This document shows, one piece after another, positions 22,096-33,100 of a stretch of 64,000 nt of DNA. A program made the position numbers and the translations under genes. The first letter of the stretch is position 1. The number at the start of each line of letters is the position of its first letter. A model generated the notes under the pieces. The model saw only the letters and a program-made list of their open reading frames with translations, was not told the origin of the DNA and made no database searches. Origin of the DNA: Anaeramoeba flamelloides (lineage: Eukaryota > Metamonada > Anaeramoebidae); assembly GCA_027625915.1 (NCBI GenBank), contig JANTQA010000032.1, forward strand, positions 5,580,001 through 5,644,000, given 5' to 3'.

Positions 22096-23575
22096 ACATT
22101 CTTTCGTTGATTTAGTTTACGTTATAAGTTTGTCACTCCTTTGGTGCATTCTTTAATAGGTGCCATTTAATTAAATCTAACAACCAAAGAAATAAATAGC
22201 TAATAATAAACAACTAAAACAAAAACAAATTCTTTTTTCTTTGTTTCACGGATTTTAAGCACTCACCCATCAGTTTTCTTTTTTTTTCGTCTGTTTACCA
22301 CATCAACTTTATAAGCACTTTGAAAAAAGAACTAATTATTTTTTACTTGCTTTTTCATAAAGTTGATCCTTTTTTTGAACAAATTGAAAATCAACTCCTT
22401 AAAAGTTAGAAGAAATACAAAATTATTAAGAGAGTTGGGGGTTCTCATAAAAGAATTTGTGTCATTTTGAAACATAATTTTAAGTTTAATAATCATTGAA
22501 TGATTTCAATACCTGTAATGCAATATCAAAAGTACAAAAATTGTCATTAGGCTTTTATTTTTTGGATTTCTTACAAGATTTTTATAAAAATAATTCGTCT
22601 GAAAACAAATATTGTTTGGGTGGCTTAAATAAAAACTAATCTATAATATGGGTAATTATAATAACCCAGATCAAGCCCATATTAAAACCACAAAATTTGG
22701 ATTTTTTACATGTTTTTTTAAATTTTGTCTCAAGTAAAAATTTCAAATCAATTACAATTTTCCCAAATTAAAAATTTAAAATTTATGGGGTGGTATATCA
22801 AAATGCTTTGTCATAGCAGTAGGACTGTACTCCTACTTTAATACAATTTGTTTTTTTTTATATTTTAATATTTATATTGTGAAAATAACAATACCCCTTA
22901 TGAATTATTTTTTAAAATACAAATACCATCTTTTTGAAGTGGTTATAGCGAATACAATTTTTTATTAATAGATATAAAAATATTATTTTTGAAAAAATTG
23001 AAGTTTATTGGTTTTTATTTTTTATATATATAGTAAATGCCCACGAAAAAACAGAATTACAAATTAAGAGTAATATTGTTATTTGGGATAATTATTAACA
23101 TTTATCAAGCTATTAGCACCTTATACTAATAAATATATTAAATAACAAACTAATTGAAATAATCCCTTCTTAGATGAATTTTTAAGGACTTTGTTGGTGA
23201 GGTTTGATAGTAAAATGATAAATAAAAAACAAAAAAAAGCCTTCAATTTTTACAAAAGAATCATTTTCTTATAATCTTTTGAAAATAGATTTAATGAATC
23301 TTAACTACACTAAAACAAAAATCATTTGTATATAATGTTTAAATATCAATTATAGTATTCGTCCGCTGTGTTTTTAACTCATCTTAAATTCGTTTTTTTT
23401 TTTTTTTTGTTTTGTTTTGTTTTTTAATATAAGTATTTTACAATTTCTTAAATAAAAAAAAATAAAAAAAATTCAAGATTTTCTAGATTTTTTTGCTTAT
23501 TTTGAAACCAATATATTTTCTTTAACAAAAAAAAAAAAAAAAAAAAAAAAAAACAATCAAGAAAACAGGCTTATA
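22096..23575. other. Intergenic, no gene seen
   Basis: AT-rich sequence following the Tom22-like gene. AGAAATAAATAGC near 22190 could serve as a polyadenylation context. A run of A closes the block before the next transposon. No coding potential is seen. Confidence 0.45.
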
Positions 23576-24164
23576 TAAGGTATTTCCAAAAAAGTGGGGC
23601 ATTTTTTTTTACATTTCATAAAAAATAATCTTTTTTAGTGATGGTAATCATTAATCAATAATACCAAATTAATTTTAATATTTATACCGATTGAATCAAC
23701 CACTTATATATTTAATTCAAAGCATGTTAGTTGAAATATTCCCAAAAAATGAAAAAAAAATAGATCTTTTTTTTGGCTAAAAGCAATGTACGACCAATTT
23801 CAATAAAAAACCGGAAATATGGAATGGGAACAAATGATTTTTTAAACACGAAAACGCAGTTATATGTTTTTAATTATATTGTAAATTTTGTTGAGATTAT
23901 ACAAGTTATGAAAATATTTTTTTTCGATCAAAAAGAAAATAATAAACACCAATTTTCACCATAAAAAAATATCAGATAAAATCGAGATCATAAATTTTAA
24001 TCTATTTTATTTCTGCAAAACAATACTAAGAAACAAATTGAATTATTATCAAGAATCTATAAATGGTGGTTAATGATTTTGGATATTTAAATCCTATTTT
24101 GAAGAATGGGTTACATAAATATATTTTAAAAATAAATTTGCCCCACTTTATTGGAAATAGCTTA
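23576..24164 (+). mobile_element. Family-2 TIR element, complete copy
   Basis: It begins TAAGGTATTTCC followed by AAAAAAGTGGGGCA. It ends in the inverse, TGCCCCACTTTATTGGAAA followed by TAGCTTA. Length is 589 bp with TA borders. This is the best-preserved copy and the reference for the split copy at 14466 and the decayed one at 43555. The internal 63-codon frame is not protein-like. Confidence 0.88.
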
Positions 24165-24215
24165 TATTTATATATATATATATATATATATATAGATATA
24201 TATATATAGATATAT
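24165..24215. repeat. (TA)n microsatellite
   Basis: A TA dinucleotide run with two interspersed GATA units, directly abutting the right end of the family-2 element. TA arrays are natural targets for TA-specific transposons. Confidence 0.85.
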
Positions 24216-25087
24216 ACTGGTTTTAGGGATTATAAGATAATTTCTAAAATTTTATTTTTACTTCAAATTAAGAAAACCATAATTAAGTTTTTCCGAATTG
24301 AAAAGAATTGAGAAAAACTTTTGATTTAACCTAGACATCCAATAACACTCAACAACATTTCCCTACTACTAAATTTTTCTTTAGATATTTTTTCTAGATC
24401 TTATAATAATTTTTTATTTGTTGAGGTCAATTAATATTTAAATTTTTTTTTTATTGCTAGACTGATAGTCACTTGGTAAAAACATGTTATTTTGATGTTA
24501 CTTAAACAGTTAAAATGGTTATAGAGAAAATAATATTTATTTCCATTGAAATTTTATTTTGATCTTGAATTGAAGATCAAAATGAAGATTTGTTGGTTCT
24601 TTTTGAAGTTGACCTAAGAATCCGGTGTTATCAATTTTTAAGAAAATTTATTGATTTTTTAGTTTTATTCCACACATATATTAACTATTCTTTGTTATTT
24701 ATTTTTTTAATTATTTTTTATTTGTCCTTGAAATATCAATTATAAAAAATAATTGAAATTTGAAAAAAAAGGTTAGGTATCTATAACTGAAAAAATGTTT
24801 GTTTTGTTTTCGTTTCTTTTTTCTAATTATATAATCTGTTTTATTATATGATTAATATTTTTTTCAATAAATAATTACAGTAAAAATTTAGTTCAAGCTC
24901 ATATAAAAATCACATTTAGTAATTGTTGATTGTTTCTAATAATTGGTAATTAAATAAGGTTAGTGAAATTTCAACAAATTTAGCAAAACAATTTTTTTTT
25001 CTACTCATTCCAAAATTTTTGGTTACTTAACTTTTTTTTTTATTTTTTTTTCTTCTTTTATTTTGGTAAATAGGAATTACATAAATA

Positions 25088-25810
25088 TAAACCCCATTCC
25101 AAAAATTTGGACACACCCAAAATCAAAATTAGTTAAAGAAAAACCCAATTTATTGTATTTTTCCAAACTTAATATACAGTCAGTTTCACGTTTAAGGCAC
25201 AAACTTTCAAACAAATAAAAGGCACAAAAAAATCTCAAATTAAAGCACATTTTTTGAATTTTTTTTTTCACAAATTATTTTACTAGAATTTGAATTTTGT
25301 AACTTAATTTGAGATTTTTTTAGTTCTTTAAATTTTGGTTCAAAGGTTGTGTTTTAAAAGTGGAACTGACAGTAAAAAACATTTAAGTAACACAGTATTA
25401 ATGTTTTGATAAGTAATCATTTTAATCCAAGTAAAGGAAAAAAATATAAAACCCAAAAATAAAAACCAAATGTGTTCAAAATAATGAAACAAGCTGAAAA
25501 AAAAATGTATTGGTTAATTTGTTAAAATTTCACAACAATTGTTCATAGATCATATGATAATGCCACATGTAACAATTATATGTTATTTTTCAATTTAACA
25601 AATTCAACAATAGCCTTCTATCAAATATCGAAAAAAAAAATTACAGATCTAAGGAAATAGATTACATAACTGCATAAAAGGAAATGAAAAAAAAACAAAA
25701 AAGACAAAAAATAAAATATTTTGTAAAATCAAAATTATTTCCAAATTGAATTTAAAGTGTAGTATTGTTATTCTTTCAACAGTTTTAACAGTGTCCAAAT
25801 TTTTGAAATT

Positions 25811-25817
<7 letters not shown>
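25088..25817 (+). mobile_element. Family-1 TIR element carrying a nested foldback element
   Basis: The ends match the family (TAAACCCCATTCCAAAAATT and TTTTTGAAATTTAGTTTA). The first ~87 bases and the part after 25374 are collinear with other copies. Between them sits a 200-bp palindromic element of another family. A TA array follows the right end at once. Confidence 0.85.
25175..25374. mobile_element. Palindromic TACAGTC foldback element, copy 3 (nested)
   Basis: It starts TACAGTCAGTTTCACG and ends GGAACTGACAGTA, with the same foldback interior as 11473-11670. It sits inside the family-1 element at a TA, so it is younger than its host copy. Confidence 0.85.
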
Positions 25818-25846
<29 letters not shown>

Positions 25847-25904
25847 GTAAATTAAAGGCGGCTTATACTGAAGTTTTAAAAATACCGAACATTAAGATGT
25901 TTTT

Positions 25905-25952
25905 TGCCTATTTTTGGTTTTGGGTGTGATTTTTTGGAATGTAGTTTATTAT
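25905..25952 (-). mobile_element. Family-1 end fragment
   Basis: It reads TTTGCCTATTTTTGGTTTTG then GGTGTG, later TTGGAATGTAGTTTA, which is an inverted left end of family 1 with a short internal loss. It lies about 90 bp beyond the copy at 25088. Confidence 0.6.
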
Positions 25953-26568
25953 TTCAAAAAAGTCTATCAAGTGTGTATTAACACTAAATGCTTTGTATTT
26001 CTTCATCTTTGTATCAAGGATATAAACAAAATTTCATAATAAATGTCCCAATTTTTTTTTAAATTAACCAATTTTTTTTTAGTTTATTTTTAGATCAAAA
26101 ACAAATATTTCTAATGGGTAGTACTAAATATTAAAATAGTAATTTTTTTATTATAATAGATAACTTCAATTTATAATAATATTTATATTCAAATTTTGAT
26201 TTTTAATGGACACTTTATTTTGAAATAGGGTTATTATAATTATAATTGTCATTTGAATAAACAAAAAAATAAAATAAAAAATTAAGAAAAGTAATTTTGA
26301 ATTTTAATTTTGGAAAAAATAAAATCCAAAAAATGAAAAAAAGTTAAATGTGGTTTGTTAAAATCTTAATTTATTATTTAAAAGAAGGGAAAATAGAAAA
26401 TAGAATGTTGAAGAATGAAAATTGAAAAAAAGATAATTAAATAAAGGAAAGGGTAAGAAAAAAAAAATTATCTAATAAATCAAAATTTTAAAAAATTGAA
26501 TAAATAATATGATTATCAATCTCAAAATATTGATATAAATGTAATCTTCACAAAAATATTCATAATTT
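25953..26568. other. Intergenic, 3' flank of the Arg/Ser-rich gene
   Basis: AT-rich, with no repeat family or gene recognised. Confidence 0.4.
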
Positions 26569-26973
26569 CTAATCTGAAGAATAACTTTGACTCGTGTAGC
26601 TACTTGAAGTTGAACTTTGAGAATCAGAAAAACGTGAACGAGATGAAGTGTATGAATCAGAAGTAAAGTTATTTGAATATGTCGATGAATAAGAAGATGA
26701 TGTATACGAATCTCTTCTTCTTCTTCTTCTTCTTCTTCTTCTTCTTTTTCCTCTCTTATTCCTTTTATGATGTCTTTTTGAATCTCTTTTATGTTTATTT
26801 GAAAGTCTTCTTGATTTTTTATGTATTTTGGATTTTTCTTTCCATTCGTCATCACTATTTAATTTTTCAGGGTTTTCTTTTTTATATTCTTCCATTTCTT
26901 TTTCAAAACGGATTTTGTCTTCTTCTGATTTTTTATTATATTTCTTTTTTGTAAATAATTCAAAATAATTCAT
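26569..26973 (-). CDS. Basic Arg/Ser-rich protein, function unknown
   Basis: The product is 134 aa and appears to have a single exon. It opens MNYFELFTKKKYNKKSEEDK, followed by a charged helical stretch (RFEKEMEEYKKENPEKLNSD) that loosely recalls the last helix of an HMG box. After that come a Lys/Arg-rich segment, about eleven consecutive Arg (a CTT/TCT-type run on the plus strand), and a C-terminal tail of Ser, Thr and Tyr (residues ~88-134) with SSYSSTYS and DSYTSSRSR motifs. This organisation suggests a nuclear nucleic-acid-binding or splicing-associated protein, but no domain is certain. The Arg run may still be expanding. A missing 5' exon cannot be excluded, because the HMG-like part would be only a half domain. 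Confidence 0.6.
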   Translation of the reverse strand: MNYFELFTKKKYNKKSEEDKIRFEKEMEEYKKENPEKLNSDDEWKEKSKIHKKSRRLSNKHKRDSKRHHKRNKRGKRRRRRRRRRRRDSYTSSSYSSTYSNNFTSDSYTSSRSRFSDSQSSTSSSYTSQSYSSD

Positions 26974-27114
26974 AAAAGTAAATTTTAAGCAACAAAAAAA
27001 GATTAAATATTTTTAAAATAAAAACCATAATTTAATTTTAAATAAAGTAAAAAAACTTTTAGAAAATTTTAAAATATCTTTATTATTTAAAAAGTGTAAA
27101 TTATGCTCTAGACA

Positions 27115-27662
27115 TAAACACAATTCCACTCAAAGACGTACAGACAAAAATTAAAAATTCACTTTTTTTCAAGAATCGAACAAACTAGGATTGCTTCGAA
27201 ATAAGAGAAATAAGAAACTTAGGATTAGAGTCCATAATCAGAAAAGAAATGCCTGAACAAACCGTGAATTTCTGAAAAAAAAACTAATGTTTAAAAAAAT
27301 TTTTGGGTCCCTTTCCTTGGAACACCTTGTTTTAAATTTTCTCAATTTCTTTTGAAACTTAAAATTATTGACAACAAGGATTTTTTAATTGTAAATATAT
27401 CTATTTTAAAAAAAAATACAAAGCCTCATTTTTCTTAATGTTAATTTTGAGTTTCAAACGTATTTTTTTTTCAATTGAATTTGTTAAAAATAAATATAAA
27501 AAAGAAAAGAAAAAAAAAAAAATCAAAAAAAAAAAATTGACTTAATTAGAAAAAATATTTTTGATCAAAAATTTGAAAAAATTATTTGAGAACAATAATG
27601 AATTAAACTCATAGAATATGTTCTATTTCTTCGAAAAAAACTAGCACCTTTTACTGAAAGGG
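27115..27662 (+). mobile_element. Family-3 TIR element, copy 2
   Basis: Collinear with 18368-18922, from ATTCCACTCAAAGACG to ACCTTTTACTGAAAGG, with the shared AACTCATAGAATATGTTC block. Divergence is clearly greater than a few percent. It starts about 140 bp upstream of the Arg/Ser-rich gene's start codon. Confidence 0.75.
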
Positions 27663-27667
27663 GGTTT

Positions 27668-27698
27668 ACTTTTACTTTTACTTTTACTTTTACTTTCC
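27668..27698. repeat. Tandem hexamer ACTTTT
   Basis: About five copies of ACTTTT abutting the right end of the family-3 element. Confidence 0.85.
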
Positions 27699-27793
27699 TA
27701 TCAGAAATTTAAACATTAAATCATAGATTTTAAAAAAAAATTAAAAAACCAAACCATCTAATTCAAACTTTTAAAAATAATTGGTGTATTGTA

Positions 27794-27850
27794 AACCCAA
27801 ATTCAAAATTTTTAACACACCAAAATTCAATTTGTGAAAAAAAAAACTTA
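27794..27850 (+). mobile_element. Family-1 left-end fragment
   Basis: TGTAAACCCAAATTC followed by AAAATTTTTAACACACC and AAAATTCAA aligns with the family-1 left terminus over about 50 bases. The rest of an element is not found. Confidence 0.5.
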
Positions 27851-28057
27851 TTTAAGGACTATCTGAATTTTATGCTCTGTGGGTATTGAAATACAAAGCA
27901 GTAAATAGATTAAGTCATTTAAAATATAGTGAATTGAGTGAAAGTCAAAATATTGCCAATTTTTAGCAATTTAAGATTGTGACTAAAATCATTTATTGAT
28001 CCAAAAACTTTTCGAAATATCCCAACAAAGTAAGGCAAAAATAAAAAGCTATTTTTT

Positions 28058-28166
28058 TTGATATTGGGAAAATATCACTCCACTTTCTTTTCAAATGGGT
28101 GGCTACATTCACCACCAACTCTAACATACTTTAATATAAAGTGGAGTGACATTTTCCCAATATCCT
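28058..28166. repeat. Two-level hairpin
   Basis: The arm at 28058-28084 (GATATTGGGAAAATATCACT and following) is inverted at 28139-28166 with few mismatches. Inside the loop is a smaller perfect GGTGG-nine bases-CCACC stem (about 28098-28116). A foldback relic or a structured RNA could give this. Confidence 0.6.
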
Positions 28167-30195
28167 TTTGGAAGTTGAAAATTTTGAGTCAAAAATTTTG
28201 GATTTTAACAAGTAAAATTTTTTTGAATTCCTCAAAAAAAACCAAAATTTTACATTTTAACAAGATCTATTAACTCAACATTCTTTTGAGTTCATAATTC
28301 GTGTTGTGGGTATAAAAGCAATAGCCACTGGGAATAAAATTCGAATAATCCTTAAGGCACAATAATCGAAATTAAGTAAATCTATTTGAGAAAAAAATTC
28401 TTGAAAAACCATCATAATTACCATAATTTGTGAGTGATAATTAAACTTCCTTTTCTTTCAGATATTTGTTCAATAAACTGATCAATAGAATTCAATCTCA
28501 AAACCTATTCATTTGAGTTACAAAATGAAGCAAGATCTTTTTTTCTTCTGGTTTCATTGTCACATCTAATTCTTAGCTGAATAGTATAACCCTCAAAAAA
28601 TCCAATTTAATGTTAAACTCTTTGATATTTTTCAATAAATTTATAAATTATGAATTGGATTGTTCAAAACTTTTCGTAATTTTACCAATTATTATAAATT
28701 TTTTAGTCGAGAATAAAATTTTTCACTTAAAAAATTGTATTTTTGTTTTGAGAGAAAAATTATCAAATTTTATCCCTTCATTTTTAGAATTTCTTTTCTT
28801 ATAATAGAACTTTGAGAAAACACTATCATATTCACTTATTGTTTATTGTTGATTTCTTTGATCGGTTAGTCTTTAATTCTTCAAGAAAACCGGAAAATGG
28901 CTTTTTATTTCGTAACATTTATTCAACTTTTCCTAAAATATTATTTGGTAAAAGTAAACTGTGAAAAAATTTTCAGTTCCATTTCCTTTTCCTTTTTTAC
29001 AAATATAATCCTCAAAAAAACAAGTCTGAAATTTATAACTTTGGTTGCATTCAGAATATGAATTTGGAAATTGTTTATCTTTTATCTTTCAAAAATAATT
29101 GTCGATATTGAAAATCAAATGTAAAAAATTTTCACTTCTTTTTACTTTTTTTTATCCAACTGAATTCAAAAAAATTACAATCTACTTCTTTGAGAACTAC
29201 ATTTGTGGAAAGAGTGAAGGTAAAAGAAAAGGAAAAGGAACCTGGATTGAAAATTTTACTTCCCTTTCTTATCAAAAACAAATCCACAAATAATTTTTTG
29301 TTGTTACTGCAATAGTTTTGAATCCTCCATTCTTCAGAATTAAACTAAAAATTTCTATGATGGTCAATCTAATTCTAGAACAAATACCCACTTTAGAGAT
29401 TTCCATTCAACCAATGTTTTCAAAATTCCAACAGTTACAAATTTTTTTCATTGTCAACCCCAAAGATTTGAGTTTTTTGAGGGTGGATTTCCCAATAAGG
29501 AATTCTAAAACAGAAATTCGATTAATTGAAATGCCTAACCCATGTTTAGAGTTAAATCATTGTCATCTCTATTTGTCAATGAATGTGCAACCATAATTTG
29601 AGTGTCCAAATTTGGAATAAATTACGTTTTTGGAAACACATTTTAAGTTGTTTTTATGATCTTTATTAAAAGGAGATTCTTTTCAAAACTTTTTGATTTG
29701 TCAGCAACGAAAAATATTAGACAATCCTCGAATTTTTCAAGTTATTCGAAAAAAATATTGTTTTATTTTTCTGAAAATTGACTCGATTCTTTCTGAGACA
29801 CACCTTATTCTAAGAATAATCTAGTGTCTTTGGAACACACCTTGTGAATTTCAAGAAAAGCAAAAATACAAAAAAAATTGATTGAAAAAATGCAAAAGTT
29901 ATTAAAATTCAGAAAAACTCACATATGAATAACAGATGAAATATTTTCAAGGAAAAGTTAGTTAACATGAAATCTTTTTTACAAATTTTGGAAATGATCC
30001 CAACCGAAAATCCGAAATAAGAAATGTATTTTAAAATTGAGAAGAGTCTTTACAATATGTAAAAAAGCGTTTCCAAAAAAATTCTTTGTTCTTCCCAACA
30101 TCTAGACAATAAAGAATAAAAAAAAAGGGAAAAAAAAAGTTTTTATTTTTTTTTTTTTTCGAAATCTTTTTCAAAACACTAATTACTTTCGAATA
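28167..30195. other. Region with weak, broken coding-like stretches; otherwise intergenic
   Basis: Around 29099-29600 the base composition is more even than in ordinary spacer, and 64- and 92-codon frames with leucine-rich character appear (for example FPKDLSFLRVD-like text near 29460). No frame is long and none joins cleanly, and I cannot name a family. It may be a decayed host gene. The last few hundred bases are the promoter side of the hydantoinase-type gene. Confidence 0.3.
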
Positions 30196-33100
30196 ATGTT
30201 ATCTGTTGCAAGTGATGTTGGGGGTACATTTACTGATCTTGTCAGTTTGAATGAAAAAACAGGTGAGCTAGTTATTAGTAAGTCTAATACTACACCACAA
30301 AACCATGCGAAGGGTGTTCTCGACTCGATCAAGAAGGCAGGCATTAGCCCCGAGGAGTTCAAAATGTTTGTGCATGGTAGCACGATTATTATCAACACTC
30401 TGACTGAGAGGAAGGGTGTGAAAACTGGGCTCATTACGACTGCTGGCTTTCGCGATGTTCTCGAAATAGGCCGAGCCAACAGACCCGATCTTTACAACAT
30501 GTGCTACACAAAGCCCACTGCCTTTGTTGCGAGGAGGGACGTCAAGGAGGTGAAGGAAAGGGTGACATACCGCGGTGAAGTTTTGGAAGAGCTTGATCTT
30601 GAAAGCGTCAAAGTCGCGATCAAGGAGCTAGCCGAGGCGAAGGTTGAGTCGATCGGTGTCTGCCTCTTGCATAGCTACATCTACCCCGAGCACGAGGAGA
30701 AAATTGGCGAGCTGATCAAGGAGATCGCGCCAAAGGTTTCCTACACGCTCTCGAAGGACCTTACGCAGGAGTTTCGCGAGTACGAGCGCTCGAACACCTG
30801 TGTCCTCAATTGCTATGTCCAGCCCATTGCCAAGAAGTACCTGACGACCCTTGAGGAGGAGCTCAAAAACGTTGGGATGCCCAAGAACATTGGCAAGATC
30901 ATGCAGTCCAACGGCGGCACATTCACCTTCGAGCTCGGGAGACAAAAGCCCATCAACTGCATTGAAAGCGGCCCCGTGGCAGGCGTCATTGCCTCTGCCC
31001 TGATCGGCAAAATCATTGGCGAGCCCAATATCATTTCGCTTGACATTGGCGGCACCACCGTCAAGTGTTCCCTGATCGAGTCCAACCAGGCCAAGATCAC
31101 GACGGACTACAAATTAGGGCACGACCCCAAGATCGCCAAGTTCCCCGTGAAGGTGCCCACAATCGACATCATCGAGATCGGCTCCGGCGGCGGCTCCATC
31201 GCCTGGCTGGATGAGTGTAACAGCCTACATATCGGCCCCAGAAGCATGGGCGCGTATCCAGGACCGGCCTGCTACGGATTAGGCGGCAAAAACGCCACAA
31301 CCACGGATGCCAATGTGCTCACGCGGAGAATTAACCCCGACTACTTCTTTGGCGGCAGCTCGACATGCTATCCTGAAAAATCCAAAGAGGCCATCGACAA
31401 ATTAACAGAGCAATTCAATTTGTCAAACCAAAAGGAAGAGGAAAAAGAACAGGAAGCCATGGACACCGAACAGATGGCCCTGGGTATTTTGCGATTAGCG
31501 GACGCGAATATGGTTACTGCCATCAAAATCGTCTCCGTCCGAAGGGGCTACGATCCCAGCGAATTCACGGTTCTTGCCTTTGGCGGCGGCGGGCCCACAC
31601 ACGCAGCCTCACTGCTGAGGTCTCTGAAGGTGAAAAAGATCATTGTCCCAACCAACCCCGGTGTCTTTTCCGCGTTTGGTATGCTCTTGGCAGACCTACG
31701 AAGGGACTACATCAAAACAAACATCGTGCGCACAGATCTCGTGTCAAGCAAAAAGATCCATGGCATCTATCAGAAAATGGAAGAGGAGTGCCTCACGGAG
31801 CTCAAGAACACGGAGGAATTCGACGAGAGCAATTTGATACTCAAGAGGACTGCCGACATGCGGTACTTTGGACAGGAGCACACCGTCACGATCAACGTCC
31901 CCAACGGCGTCATCGACGACGAGTGCCGAAAGGAGATCGATCTCAGGTTCCATCGGGCACACGAAAAGGCTTACACCTTTAGCAACACAAAGTCGCCGAT
32001 CGAGATCGTCAATTTCAAAATTACAGCACTAATCCCCAAAAGCATCGATCTCCCAAAGCTGGACAACACCAATTTAAGCGTCAAAAAGGCCTTCAAGGGC
32101 CAAAGAAATGTCTACTGGGACGAAAAGACCTGCGCGGAATCCAAAATATACGACCGCCAACTGTTGCCAAGCGGCGTCACGCTCGAGGGGCCATTAGTCT
32201 TGGAAGAAAACACTTCGACCACCATTGTTTACCCTGGCCAGCAGGTGACCGTCGACGAGTATGGCTTTTTGCACATTGAAGAAATTAAAAAGGAAAACCA
32301 ACTAATCGTGAAGGAGAAGATCTTGAAAAACCACTTCACCCTGGAAATCATTAAGGACTCGATCGAGGCCATCTCAGAGGAAATGTTTTACACAATGCAA
32401 CGAACCTCGATGTCCACAATTATATACGAGGTGCTCGATTACGCAGTGGGGCTCGCCGATTGCAAGGGCAGATTAATCTCGCAGGGCAACGGCGTTTCAG
32501 GGTTCATTGGGATGCTCAGTAGCGCCATTGACGCGGTACTGGAAAAGTACTCCCTCGAGCAATTACACGAGGAGGACATCATCATCATCAACGATCCCTA
32601 CTCTGGCGGCGGCTCGCATCTCTCAGATGTGTGCCTCGTGTACCCGATCTTCTACACGATCAACAATGAAAAGAAATTAATCGGATTCTCGATCAATAAG
32701 GCGCATTGGACCGAGGTCGGCGGCGCCAATGCAGGATCGTGGTCCACAGACACCCGCGAGATCTATGCCGAGGGCCTGCAATTCCCCTGCATTAAACTGT
32801 ACAACAAGGGGCAAGCCAATGAGGCATTGATCGAGCTAATCGAGGCTAACGTCAGGTTCCCCAAGGAAACGATCGGCGACATGAATGCACAGATCGGCTC
32901 CATCAAATTGGGCGGCAAGAGGCTCTGTGAGCTCTGTGACAAATACGGGCTAGACCTCGTCCTCGACGCCATTGACAAGACAATGGAGTACGGCGAAAAA
33001 ATGACCCAGATCGAATTGAGCAAATTACCCAAGGACACCTTCTTCGCAGAAGGCAACATCGATGACGACGGGCTTGGCAATGGGCCCTTCAAGGTTTGTG

